A DNA stretch of 64,000 nt, from contig OY811977.1 in the NCBI GenBank assembly GCA_963681505.1, forward strand, positions 4,378,352 through 4,442,351, read 5' to 3'. The translations under genes were made by a program, and so were the position numbers. The stretch comes from Eunapius fragilis. Taxonomy: Eukaryota; Porifera; Demospongiae; Spongillida; Spongillidae. This document shows, in pieces, positions 21,870-32,691 of this stretch; the first letter of the stretch is position 1, and every line of letters starts with the position of its first letter. The notes below the pieces were generated by a model. The model worked only from the letters and a program-made list of their open reading frames with translations. It was not told the DNA's origin and did no database searches.

Positions 21870-22819
21870 CAGTAGCTGTCAAAAAAAGCATTACGTTTCG
21901 TTTTCGTAGAACGATCGTTTTACAGTAGCGTATGGTTTAAAAAAAACTAAGTCAGAACAAAGTCAGAACGAAGTCGATACGAAGCCGATCATTGACACCT
22001 TTTTCGTTAACAATGTGCGCGCATTTATAACAAATTCCTTAAACCACGTGTCTTGTTCATCGTTCATTTTTACGGACCAACAATACGTGTGAACGATGAC
22101 GCTTAGGAGTTTATTGAAGGAATCCGCAAGCCTTTGCAGTGAGATCAAATAGAGCGTGAATTATTAATCAGAATAGGTCACTATTTGCAGAAGTATTCAT
22201 ATTGGTGTTGCTGTTGCCCAAGCCAACCACTTCACTTTGTTAATGTCACGGATTAGTTGGCAATACGCGCTTCCACGAAATGTCCATCCAAGGGAGGTCC
22301 TGCAGCGTAAAATAGTGCGGAGGCTAATTCTATATCCGCGTGACAAAAGCAATTGGCGCAACTGGTGCGCAGTCGTTTCATCATCCTTTCTCATCTCTTC
22401 TTCCACTATTGCCATTACTTCAGCAGTGAGTTTTGAGGGTCTACCCGATCCCGATCGTCGACATATTGATTTGGTTTGACAGTACTTCTTTATGAAGATC
22501 GCTACGTTCTGTCGCGCACAATAAATGTTCTCCACTTGAAGATATCGAGCGATAGTTAGAGATTTCAAACCTTGAAATGGTAGAACAGTATTCGCAGCTT
22601 CGTGTACTCACTATACACCATTTTCTAAACACGTGCGCTCACATACTGATTATATAAAAACAGTGGCGATAAGTAAAACGGCATCAATCGTTTATATAAT
22701 CTACAAAACTGTACAAACGATGTTTGAATGATGTTCGAACGATGTTCGACCGATTCCGTTCAATCGTGCTACGATCGTTCTACGAAAACGAAACGTTATG
22801 CTTTTTTTGACTGCTACTG
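21870..22819 (-). mobile_element. Tc1/mariner element, internally deleted (950 bp)
   Basis: Flanked by TA on both sides (21868-21869 and 22820-22821). The ends are inverted repeats of about 52 bp, left CAGTAGCTGTCAAAAAAAGC and right, read in reverse, CAGTAGCAGTCAAAAAAAGC, continuing into GTTTCGTTTTCGTAGAACGA. A transposase fragment lies on the reverse strand at 22197-22632. Frameshifted pieces give a helix-turn-helix start (TIARYLQVENIY), then SGSGRPSKLTAEVMAIVEE and TTAHQLRQLLLSRGYRISLR, the paired-like DNA-binding half. The DDE catalytic half is missing, so the element could move only with help from a full-length copy. Confidence 0.9.
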
Positions 22820-22887
22820 TATAATTTAATGCACTTTTATCGAGGGTAGATTTTGTCATTAACTATGATTATGTCTTACCTTAACAG

Positions 22888-22923
22888 CTCCAAGATCAAG
22901 AACTAGTCAAAGTACCGAAGAAG
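22888..22923 (+). CDS. Repeated exon A, unit 1 (36 bp)
   Basis: Acceptor CCTTAACAG and donor GAAG|GTAATG bound the exon. In phase 1 it reads PRSRTSQSTEE between split codons. It is homologous to 23438-23482 and 37161-37205, with 9 bases fewer. Surrounding intron sequence (TTTATCGA.GG.AGATTTT upstream, GGTAATGCTAAT..CAGCATT downstream) is also shared with unit 3, showing duplication of genomic DNA rather than of cDNA. Confidence 0.6.
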
Positions 22924-22973
22924 GTAATGCTAATAGCAGCATTGGTGTGTTTGATTATATCTCATTGTTACAG

Positions 22974-23009
22974 TACAGAGAACTGAAGACTCATTGAAAT
23001 CTAAACCAG
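22974..23009 (+). CDS. Repeated exon B, unit 1 (36 bp)
   Basis: Acceptor TTGTTACAG and donor CCAG|GTATTG. Phase 1-1, reading QRTEDSLKSKP. The ending AAACCAG|GTA is identical in all three B exons. It lacks 12 bases (four codons) present in units 2 and 3. Confidence 0.6.
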
Positions 23010-23437
23010 GTATTGTAATTTTGCAACTGGGTTTTGAAGAATTTATATATATTTAAATGTAGTACCTACATGTAAACCGTAGCGTACTTCATAAATTACT
23101 CTATGCAATTGGATTTGAAAAATATTATCCACAAGATCAATCACTTGATAAGCTATGCAATTTTGCGTCACTAAAGCATTGCGGCAAAACACGTTCATGT
23201 ATAGCTCAAGCTCATCCATCATTGGAAATTTAAATTGTAGATTGTTATTTACAGTACATTTTGAGATTGTAGAATTGAAGGGACAAATCATTATTCCAGT
23301 ATATGTGAAGAAGACTTAACAAAGAAACATACAGGGATCATGCCATTTATATATTTATAAAGTAGTGCCCTTTTATCAACGAAAACAGTTTGGAGGGTTT
23401 AATCATTATTGTGTCAATGTGTGTCTTAACTGAACAG

Positions 23438-23482
23438 CCCCACGAGCAACAAGATCAGCAACCAGAAAAGGAACCAAAGCAG
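23438..23482 (+). CDS. Repeated exon A, unit 2 (45 bp)
   Basis: Acceptor AACTGAACAG and donor GCAG|GTACAT. Phase 1-1, reading PRATRSATRKGTKA; the in-register bases match unit 3 at most positions. The phase-0 reading is also open (PHEQQDQQPEKEPKQ), but only phase 1 is compatible with the B exons. Confidence 0.6.
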
Positions 23483-23549
23483 GTACATCTGTAATGTTAA
23501 TCGTAGCATTGGTTTTTGTTTGATGTTACATGTATCTTGTTGTTTATAG

Positions 23550-23597
23550 TACATGGAAAACCTGAAGACTCATTTGCTGCAAAGATACCTAAACCAG
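23550..23597 (+). CDS. Repeated exon B, unit 2 (48 bp)
   Basis: Acceptor GTTTATAG and donor CCAG|GTACTG. Phase 1-1, reading HGKPEDSFAAKIPKP. The large foldback element 23621-25806 starts only 24 bases into the following intron. Confidence 0.6.
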
Positions 23598-24270
23598 GTA
23601 CTGTGATTTTTTTATTGTTAGGGTCATTCCTTGTCCTATGAGACTCAAATCGGATGCTATGCTTTAGATGTTTTGTGTAAATGCACATATTTCTTTGATT
23701 TCATAATTGGATGTTACTTTAATGCAATAAAAATTTTAATAACGCGAATGGTTTAGGATATAACACCATTATGAATAATTAATTGTTTTCTAGCTTGAAG
23801 AGTCACAACTCCCTACTCACACAATGTGTATGGCTACATATAGTAGGCATCAAATTGATGCTCTCTTAGTTTTATACGTTTTTATGGAAGAGGCTAAAGG
23901 GTTAAAGATAAATTTTTATGCAGCACAGTTTTCAATATTTACGTCACTTGCAGAAATTTTTTTGTAAACAGAAGCTGTTCATTGTCTGAGTATTGGCTAG
24001 TTCTGGGAACCACAGAAGGTTAAATGGCAAGACGCCATTTTTAATTTCCTCATGGTTGAATTAGAAATTTTGTTTAGATAGTCTTACATAATACTGTCCT
24101 CAGCTATCACAACAATTAGAAATGGTGTTGGTTATAACAGATTATTTTTAGTACTTCGAAATTGCGCATTGATTGGGAACTATGGGATCAAGGCTTACAT
24201 GTAGGAAAGCGTGTTTGTTTATACAGTCATAAGTGGTTAAACCTCAACATTTCTTTTCATTGGAAGTAAA

Positions 24271-24660
24271 AAGCAACAACCAGCCGTCAATGAATCACCA
24301 GCAGCCTCAGGAACTTATAAAGGCACTGGCTCAAGAAGCTGTGGTCCCTGGTGATCATGAACCTATAGACGACGAACGTACCAGTGGTCCCTGAACTTCC
24401 TTTACACGACGATGTACTGGTGGTCCCACCCTTAGCTGGAGTACCACCTGAATCTGTTCAGGTGATACGCCGGCTACCACCAGTAAGTTGTCGTCTAAAG
24501 GAAGTTCAGGGACCACTGGTACGCCGTCATCTCAGGGTTCAAGTTCACTAGGGACCACACCTTCTGGAGCCAGTGCCTGTATAAGTTCCTGAGCAGAGGC
24601 TGCCGGTGATTCATCGACGGCTGGTTGGGCTGGTGGTTACTTTTTACTTCCAATGAAAAG
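24271..24660. other. Mirrored exon-like segments in the centre of F1
   Basis: Read on each strand, a Pro/Glu/Val-rich stretch follows a TGGAAG|TAAAAAG boundary: PAVNESPAAS on the forward strand, PAVDESPAASAQELIQALAP on the reverse strand, and repeated GVPVVPELPLDD-like sequence. F2 carries a related but different segment at 30480-30600 and F3 one at 27560-27800. Stops and frame changes make a working product unlikely here. Confidence 0.4.
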
Positions 24661-25199
24661 AAACGTTGAGCTTTAACCACTTTTGACAGTACAAACGAGC
24701 ACGCTTACCTAAGCCTCGATCCCATAGTTGCCAATAAATGATTTACTATTAATCATTATTTATTACCAACACCATTTTGAATTGTTATGACTGCCGAGGA
24801 CAGTATTATGTAATACCCTTGAGACTTATCTACACAACACTTAGTTCTAATCAGTGTTTAAATCAACTACATGTATAAGGAAATTTAAAATGGCGTCTAG
24901 CCATTTAACCTTCAGTGCTTCTCAGAACTAGCCAATACTCAGGCTTTATTTTTGTAAAAATGTAGCTTCCATTTACGAAAAAAAAATTGGAGTTTTAAGT
25001 GACCTAAATATTGAAAACCGTGCTGTATAAACATTCATTCTTTAACCCTTTAGCCTCTTCCATATTATACATGTAGTATGGTAGTACACTAAGAGAGCAT
25101 CAATGTGATGCAAAATATAGCCGTACAAGTTCTGTGAGTAGGGGATTATGACTCTTCAACATAGAAAACAAGTGGTGTTAAATTGTAAGTTATTATTTC

Positions 25200-25690
25200 A
25201 CTAGCGTGTCCCCGTGAAAAATCACGGGCTGATTATTCGTCTCGCTGTCATTCGTCTCGCTATTCATTTGCCAGATGAACAGTTGGTCTACCTCCTAGCT
25301 CCTCTTTTTTTTACCGGCTGTTTTACCCATATATAATCTTCTAACATACGGTTACTACGCAACCTCTATAACATGCCCGCGCAATTTCAGATAGTAACTA
25401 TACATGTTCTCGGCCTGTACGATGAGACTTGAGAGTGAACCACAATAGCGTTGCTATTATTCTTTCGGTACTTATGCAGTTCTCCGCCCACTTTGAATTC
25501 AAGAAATATTGAAAAAAATTTAGATATTAAATGTGAAGTGGAAACCAGCTGTCATTGCGACCGCCTTTTGTGTGGGAGGTGGTCGTTCCTATTGGTAGCT
25601 AGGTACGCGTACATACTGAGCAACCAATAGGCGCTAGACCGAGTATATAAATGAGTTACGTGGACGTACGTACGTACGTACGTACGATGG
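25200..25690. mobile_element. Insertion in the right arm of F1, with an (ACGT)n tail
   Basis: Sequence starting CTAGCGTGTCCCCGTGAAAA and TCACGGGCTG interrupts the mirrored arm and ends in ACGT repeats (25664-25686), after which arm sequence resumes (ATTAAAGTAACAT). A short simple-repeat tail and a hairpin-prone head fit a truncated non-LTR or Penelope-like insertion. No coding frame is present. Confidence 0.5.
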
Positions 25691-25806
25691 ACATTATAGT
25701 ATTAGATTAAAGTAACATTTATATTTGGTCAATAAAATATGAGTATTTAGACTAAAATCTAAAGCATAGTGTCTAATTTGAGTCTCTTGGGGATAAGGAA
25801 TGACCC

Positions 25807-26100
25807 ATTAGGGATTAGGTTTATCATACATGTAGTACTCACATTGTAATCTATGTTTGAAGAATGGTATCCACAAAGTTTGTATGCACTATACATATTA
25901 GTTTGGAAGCATATTCAATTATCGCACAAGATCATCTAACATTTGAATTGTAAACTGTATTTGTTATTACAGTACATTTTGAAATCATTGGCTGTGCAAA
26001 TAAAAATAAATTTTCCAGTACGACAGTTAATAAAGTGTGCAGCTAATTAAAATTTCAGTGCGTTAAAACTATGTGACAGTTAGTCCAATCCTCTGCCACT
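25807..26100 (+). repeat. Intron remnant of repeat unit 2
   Basis: GAA(G/A)..TATCCACAA, GTTATTACAGTACATTTTGA and the following TTTCCAGTA match unit 1 intron sequence at 23120-23290. This shows that F1 split the intron of unit 2. Confidence 0.6.
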
Positions 26101-26799
26101 TGAATTGCTATGTAGACGAGGTCAGTTCAGACTTCTTCACTATACATGTAATGTCTAATCTAGCCACTTGTTGTCCGATGTATATGGTCGACATCATTCT
26201 GTATATAGGACAACACAACAGATGGCTGATTTGTAAACATTGAAGTGCTTTATGCACGTACTTTTGAGTTTGATCTCAAATAGCATGTAGATTAGTTCCA
26301 CACAACCTACCTGAGGGAAAAAATTGTGATAAACTGCGCTTTATCACGCAACGAGCACAGACGTTTAAGCGTAATTTACATTATTGTCCTATTCATCGCT
26401 AGTGCGCTTAACAGAGCTTAATTGTGTGGTTGCGCATTAGAATGGCCTCTGGCAGCGTGTTGCAAGATTAATCACGTTGAAATTTATTGCGCTGTTCATA
26501 ACGCAATTACGTTTGTAGCACAATGTAGCGCGCGTGCACGATTAAGCGTTGTGCAGTAATAATTTCTGTAATATGAATTTTCAACAAAACAGTACAACAA
26601 ATTAATACAGCACACTGCCACACCCATTTGAACATACCCTCCCCTCAAGACGACTGTCCACCACAGGTTATGTCAGTCTTAGTCTACTCACCATCCCATC
26701 CAAAGTTCTGATGGGCTACACAAGTAAAATTTCATATACATGACTCACTTGATGGAACCACGCCCATTTGAACACAACTGTCTGCCACAGGTTGTGTCA

Positions 26800-28467
26800 G
26801 AGTCATTGCACTATGACTTTGTATGGGAGCGTGCTTCACATCTTCAGATCATGATGCATTTATTTGTCTTTGTCTTTGGGTGAATGTTACTTTAACCGCT
26901 TATTGTGTTAATAACTTGAATGGTTTACGAAATATGCTATCCTGAGTAATTAATTTTTCCAGATAAATTTCAACTTGGCAGGCTCATAACTTTTCCATTT
27001 TTTGTTTGATACAGACATTTTTGGCATCAACTTGAAGCTAAAGTTATGTGGACCCATATTTAATAACCATTATTGTAGGTGGTGAAAGGGTTAAACAAAT
27101 ATTACGTTTACAGCGCTGATTTCCAAATTCGGATGACTTCCGGATTGATTTTAAAAATACAAACATCAAGGGAAGACTAATATCCCGCATTTTCGTTAAT
27201 AAAATTTCTGTTTATAGATAACCCTTCATGGGTTTGATGATGAGGCAGCCATGTTTTTTTTACTCGGCTTATATTACTGAAGTGGTGCTAAGTGTGTTAC
27301 CTAACCATCACACCACAGCTATCAACACCGAGGGCTATGATGACGCAGCTTATTTAAGTGAACCCGCCTTTTTTCTATTTAAAGAACAAGCATAGTCTCT
27401 ACATTGGAAGAACGCTCAACTCGAGAACAAGGTAGGGGATGGGGGCTCTGATTTCACTTTCCTTAGCTCCCACGCACTGGACGAGCTGTGTGCGGGAATA
27501 AACCCGGCATGCATACGACCTGGATTATCAGAAGGGGAGGGTTCGATCGCTACCGGTTCTCATATAGCGACTGTCATAGATTCAATCGCTGCCGGTTCAC
27601 CAACAGTCACAGATGCGATCGGCAGTGGTTTGCCATCAGTCACAGATGTGATCGGCAGCGGTTCGCCATCAGTCATTGGTGCGGTTGCTGCTGCCGTTTT
27701 GCCATCAGTCATAGATGTCGGGTTGCCTTCAAGAAGCAGAGAGTTTTCGGCCGTCTGGTTGCTTTTTACTTGCAACAAGAACGAAGCAATGTATATTTCT
27801 ATATTCATGCATTCTTACCTGAACAGCGTCCCATTCCTCTAAAACATGCACTCTTTTTAAAAAACGCATTTTTACTTTGCTGAGCGCAATTTGTGGCCAG
27901 TGTTCCTACCTGTGGTTCGCGATACTTATTAATACACTTGTGGCATATAAACAAACACTTTAGGTGCTAAAATATACTGTATAACATTTAAGATGGCGGG
28001 CACTCGTAAAACTCGATGCGGTCCCTAGAGCTTGTCTATAAACAGAATTTTTATTTCATAAAAACAACAAGATTGATAGTCCCTTCAATCCTGAAACAAA
28101 AAATTTCTTTTTATCGATCCGGAAACCATCTCAATTTAGAAATCTGTGCTATGATAATAAATTTTATTTAACCCTTTCACCACCTAGTAAAGTTAAATAT
28201 ATTTATACAGATTCTACGTAAATTGAGCTTCAATTTGATGCTAAAGAAGTAACTACCAGGCCAAAAATGGAAAGGTTATGAGCCTGCAAAGTTGCACATT
28301 TTCTGGAAAAATTAATTATTCAGTGCCGTATATTTTGTAAACCATTAAGGTTATTAACGCAATAACTGGTTCAAGTAACATTCATCCTTAGATGAACAAA
28401 TATGAATAATTGCATCACGATCGGAAGATGTGAAGCATGCACTTATCCCACTTATAATGGAATGACC
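26800..28467. mobile_element. Foldback element F3
   Basis: The ends are (G/A)GTCATTGCAC and, in reverse, GGTCATTCCATTATAAG. The arms (26830-27120 and 28130-28440) are diverged mirrors sharing GCTTCACATCTTC.GATC, GTAATTAATTTTTCC and AACCCTTTCACCACCTA. TGTCAG immediately precedes and follows the element within the satellite, a probable 6-bp target duplication. The centre holds 27400-27890, described separately. Confidence 0.7.
27560..27808 (-). other. Short intragenic repeat frame inside F3
   Basis: Reverse-strand open frame of 82 residues, opening after a GCAAG|TAAAAAG boundary like those in F1 and F2. It contains four imperfect 11-12 residue units (MTDGKTAAATAP, MTDGEPLPITSV, TDGKPLPIASV, TVGEPAAIESM) encoded by a 33-36 bp minisatellite. 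No domain was recognised. Confidence 0.4.
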
Positions 28468-29204
28468 TGTCAGTCTTAGTGTCTACTCACCATCCCAACC
28501 AAAGTTGTGAGGGGCTGCACGAGTAACGTTTCAAATTGTAATCCACTACACATGACTCATGTGATGGAACCACGCCCATTTGAACACGCCCCCCCCCCCC
28601 CCCCCCCTGAAGACAACTTTCCTCACAGGTTTTGTAAGTCTTAGTGCCTACTCACCATCCCAACGAAAGTTCTGATGGACTGCATGAGTAAAATTTCAAA
28701 ATTAATCCACTGCACATGACTCACGTGATGGAACCACGCCTGTTTGAACACGACCTCCCCTGAAGACGAAGTGTCCTCCACAGGTTGTGTCTGTTAGTTT
28801 AAAAACTGTCTACTTCTACTCATAATCCAGTCGGATGATTTGTAAAATTTAAACATGCTCCCTCTCTTGACGAAGCCACACTCATTTGAACGCAGCATCC
28901 CAGGGGCCTCTGAAGACAGCTAGTATTCTCCACAGGTTGCGTCAGTCTCAGAGTCTGTTGACCATCCAAAACATATGCCATTTGAACACGCAGTGTTCCA
29001 CAGTCCACATCCAGCCATGCGAAGGTCAAAATTAACCGTATATGAATTAATATTTAGTAAGCTGAACTATGTCGCTGAATCGCGTCACCCTAAATTATAA
29101 AGCGTATCAACGTGATGCAATTGTAATTGTTGCACTCAATCACTCACTGTTCAATGCGATTAAGCGCATTACCACGCGATTCATCACAATGTTTTCCCCT
29201 CGGG

Positions 29205-29918
29205 TTAAGTATTTTAAGTAGTGCACGTAATACGCAATCCGTACACAACCAGGAGAGTATTAAATGCTTCATTATGTTGGTTTATAAATGGTTGTTTTTG
29301 GTGGACAAACAAAATCACACAACTGTTGTAAAGAAGAACATATCCACACTTATACATCTGATTGATAATAAGGCATGTTATAACTAGTCCTCTTTGACAA
29401 AGCTCGCCTCTATGATTTTAACGTTTGATATTTACAAGGTTGTATGCTTATGACCTTAATGCAGTATATCAAACACAATAAATATTGTATTCCTGATACC
29501 AACTTTGTGTCCAGTAGATAGGATTGTGTAACGAAACAATAGATTTAGGATGAGTTATGTTTTAGAAAGCTGATGCATCTTATGCACTAACTTATTCAAT
29601 AATAGTCTATTTTAGTATTTTAACCATTACATCATTACATGTAATGATTGTCCTGGACTAATTTGAGTAGGTTACAAAATGCATGATCTTTTTTTTTCGA
29701 GCCAGCATTTGATGCAGATATCACATAGATATTTGACACTGCAGGTAGCATCAGCGACATCTCAGGTGATCTCCAGGCTTGTAGCTTGGCAGTGTGGTAA
29801 TCTTTTCAACAATGAGAAGGAAATGACGGATATTATATCAAGAGAAAAAATATATATTTGGACGTACATGTATTCCCTGAACAGTAGGAACACTATCATC
29901 ATGTATGTACTATAGCCC
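29205..29918. other. No gene recognised
   Basis: AT-rich intervening sequence between two mobile elements. Short frames only. Confidence 0.4.
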
Positions 29919-31319
29919 GGGTCATTCCATGGGCTGTCAGGAAGTAATTGGACAGCACCCCTCAGATTTGTGTGCAATTTATCATATTTGCTTGGCCTAA
30001 TATGGATGTTACTTTAACGCATTAATTTTTAAAATCTCATGAGTGGTTTACGAATTAACACCGTCAAGAATAATTAATTGTTTTCCACTTTGAAGACTCA
30101 TAACTCCCTACTCACAGAACGTGTATGGCTATTGTTGGCATCAAATTGAAGCTCTCTTAGTGTACAATCCGACTATAATATGTTTCTGTTGGAGAGGCGA
30201 AAGGGTTAAAGAATTAATGTTTATACAGCACGGTTTTCAATATTTGGGTCACTTGCAGGGTGATACTCAAGAATTTTGTTTTTGTATATGAAAACTGTTC
30301 ATTGTCCTTATATTAAAAAAAATTAAAAGTATGAGTATCAGCTAGTTCTGGGAACTGCAGAGGGTTAAAGGGCAAGATGCCATTTTTAATTTCTTCATGG
30401 ATGATTTTATCACTAATGAGAAGCAAGTGTTGTTTAGATACGTCTCAAGGGTATTACATAATACTGTCCTCAACTTAGTGGTGTCGCGGGTGGGATCCCC
30501 GGTACGCCGTCATCCGGCGTATGAACAGGTTGAGAGACCACCACTTCTTGAGCCGGTTGAATAGGTCTCATCGCCGGTTCATTTAAACCTTGTTGTTCCT
30601 TTTTACTTCCAATCAAAAGAAATGTTGAGCTTTAACCACTTATATGTATGATAGTAATAACGAGTATGCTTACCTAAGCGACGATCCCATTAGAAGGCTT
30701 AACGGTTTCCAATAAATGCGCAATTCGATGTACTAATAATCATTTTTAAAAATTACCAACACCCATTCTTACTGTTGTGATAGTTGAGGACAGTATTATG
30801 TAATACCGTTGAGACGTATCTAAACAACACTTGCTTCTCATTAGTGATAAAATCAACCATGAAGAAATTAAAAATGGCGTCTTGCCCTTTAACCCTCTGC
30901 AGTTCCCAGAACTAGCTGATACTCAGACTTTTTATTTTTTTTTAATGTAAGGACAATGAACAGTTTTCATATACAAAAACAAAGTTCTTGAGTATCACCC
31001 TGCAAGTGACCCAAATATTGAGAACCGTGCTGTATAAACATTTATTCTTTAACCCTTTTGTCTCTCCCACAGAAACATATTATAGTCGGATTGTACACTA
31101 AGAGAGCTTCAATTTGATGCCAACAATAGCCATACACGTTCTGTGAGTAGGGAGTTATGAGTCTTCAAAGTGGAAAACAATTAATTATTCATGATGGTGT
31201 TAATTTGTAAACCACTCGTGAGATTTTAAAAATTAATGCGTTAAAGCAACATCCATATTAGGTTAAGCAAATCTGAGGGGTGCTGTCCAATTACTTCCTG
31301 ACAGCCCATGGAATGACCC
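29919..31319. mobile_element. Foldback element F2, near-perfect arms
   Basis: The ends are GGGTCATTCCATGGGCTGTC and its exact inverse. Arms of about 560 bp (29919-30480 and 30760-31319) are almost identical in mirror, implying recent formation or gene conversion. GCCC lies on both sides. The central 280 bp includes a reverse-strand segment after GGAAG|TAAAAAGG reading NEPAMRPIQPAQEVVVSQP, followed by DDGVPGIPPATPLS and a stop. F2 shares arm sequence with F1. Confidence 0.85.
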
Positions 31320-31994
31320 GCCCTGCTCTAGTGATGTCTGGTATTCATCAGAATGAAAGTAATCTAGTTCACAGTATTCTGCTCTGCTCCATTTGAATAA
31401 GGTAAGGTTAGTTTTTGTGTCTTGAAACTCGACTGAACTCAACGTGATTCACCAGTTTAGAAGTTTGTCCATGGGACATAGGAAAGGGTCTGTTTGCTTG
31501 TCTGATACGTACTGTGTCCCGTGCAGTGTGAAGTGAAATTTAATGTACTCCTGATCGAGGATCTATTTTCCATCACATCAGCTTCAGTGACATTGCTACA
31601 TGTACATCTTCTCTGCATTGTTAGTTCTACAGTATCATCATGGCCCATCCATTTGTTGCAGACACACCTGTCTCTTTCAATAGCCTTCAAATAGTTTAAG
31701 CTCTGTCAGACTCATGAACCCATTCATCAGCTGCTAGTGCCCACTTCCTTTTGCCCTGACGACTCCTTATTTCCCTTGAAGTGCATTGGTCCTCTATCAT
31801 TATTGTTAAAGGGATTGACCACATTTAACCGCTGGCTGTATCTCTCAAAATGTGCCATCATAGTTGCTTTTTAGATAAATCCACTAGTGCTACGGTTTTT
31901 CTAACAACATAGAAATATAACTAACCTTGCAAGATTTTCATTTTCCTGAAGGTAGAATGCACATTTAAAAAAAACATACACGAGACCTTTATTG
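31320..31994. other. No gene recognised
   Basis: Unassigned DNA between F2 and the Ngaro element. A 77-residue reverse-strand frame (31457-31690) has no recognisable domain. Confidence 0.35.
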
Positions 31995-32090
31995 CTCTCT
32001 CCTATTGCCTCCCACATAACCCTTGCACCCTACCCACTCCCATGACAACACATTGGTGTAGCGTCGGCTGTGCACGACACCTAACATAGA
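31995..32090 (-). repeat. Ngaro split repeat B2
   Basis: CTCTCTCCTATTGCCTCCCA ... TAACATAG. It matches B1 at 32573-32668 with two substitutions and forms the 3' terminus of the element. Confidence 0.9.
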
Positions 32091-32386
32091 TCGAAACCTT
32101 ACAAACTTCACCACAAAACCAACAAAACACAGCACACATAGAAATAGAAGCACACACACACAGAGCAGGGGCCAACTACCTATAACTAAATTTTTGGTTT
32201 TAGCCTACTTTATTTAGAGTGGTGGGCCCACACCAGCTCAGGGAAAAAAACCTCAGTGAGGAAAAAACCCGACACACACTGCTCTGAACCAGACTTCAGA
32301 TCTTGTGCTTTCATCTGTGGTCATGATGTTAAGGAGCAACCTGATTCCAATATGACAAAAACTTGTCAAAATACACTTATTTTGAA

Positions 32387-32573
32387 GTTTTCCAGGTGTC
32401 ACGTGCACTTATGACCTTAGACTGACCATTCTTCCCGCTCCCAAGGCTAATATACCCTCCTCCACGTGGCCATGCCCACGTGCCTCACACTTACGCAATA
32501 TGTATCCAATTGCAATCGGAGAGAGCATAGTTTCTGTCTAATTCACTACGTTCAAACGACATAAACGTTTATC
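32387..32573 (-). repeat. Ngaro split repeat A2
   Basis: GTTTTCCAGGTGTCACGTGC ... ACGTTTATC. It is the same length as A1 at 36900-37086, with two differences (CAATATG/CATTATG and AAACGAC/AAATGAC). Confidence 0.93.
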
Positions 32574-32668
32574 TCTCTCCTATTTCCTCCCACATAACCC
32601 TTGCACCCTACCCACTCCCATGACAACACATTGGTGTAGCGTCGGCTGTGCACGACACGTAACATAGA
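32573..32668 (-). repeat. Ngaro split repeat B1
   Basis: Directly abuts A2, sharing one C. This B1-A2 join equals the junction of the two element termini. Confidence 0.9.
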
Positions 32669-32691
32669 GCAACAAAGAAAGCAGGTAGCAC

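Larger units (their letters stand above)
23621..25806. mobile_element. Foldback element F1 with long inverted arms
   Basis: The ends are GGGTCATTCCTTGTCC and its inverted counterpart GGGGATAAGGAATGACCC. Arms of roughly 0.6-0.7 kb are mirrored: for example GAATAATTAATTG and CACAACTCCCTACTCACA on the left against the inverted pieces at 25140-25190. The right arm is interrupted by the insertion at about 25200-25690. The centre (24263-24660) is itself a mirrored pair of exon-like segments starting GGAAG|TAAAAAG. It shares arm sequence with F2 (29919-31319) and more distantly with F3 (26800-28467). No transposase was recognised. Confidence 0.8.
26620..29000. repeat. Satellite of about 150-170 bp units, split by F3
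   Basis: Units carry CACGCCCATTTGAACACG, TCCACAGGTTGTGTCAGTCT and ACTCACCATCCCAACCAAAG. One and a fraction lie before F3 (26620-26800) and about three after (28462-29000). A C run at 28590-28606 interrupts one unit. Confidence 0.75.
26310..29204. mobile_element. Inverted-repeat element carrying a satellite and F3
   Basis: The left end CCTGAGGGAAAAAATTGTGA and the right end, read in reverse, CCCGAGGGGAAAACATTGTG, are imperfect inverted repeats. Subterminal TTAAGCG/CGCTTAA motifs are found on both sides. The interior is a tandem repeat (26620-29000) into which the foldback element F3 has inserted. No transposase was recognised. The superfamily is unknown. Confidence 0.6.

Noticed and set aside
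25200..25690. A host exon inside F1
   Set aside because: The stretch interrupts the mirrored arm and ends in ACGT repeats, so it is an insertion, and no open frame supports coding.
27530..27560. tRNA-like B-box (GGGTTCGATCGCT)
   Set aside because: No matching A-box or cloverleaf could be folded around it. No tRNA or rRNA gene was recognised anywhere in the window.
26620..29000. A CRISPR-like array
   Set aside because: Units of about 160 bp with variable length and no unique spacers of constant size are a satellite. The window is eukaryotic.
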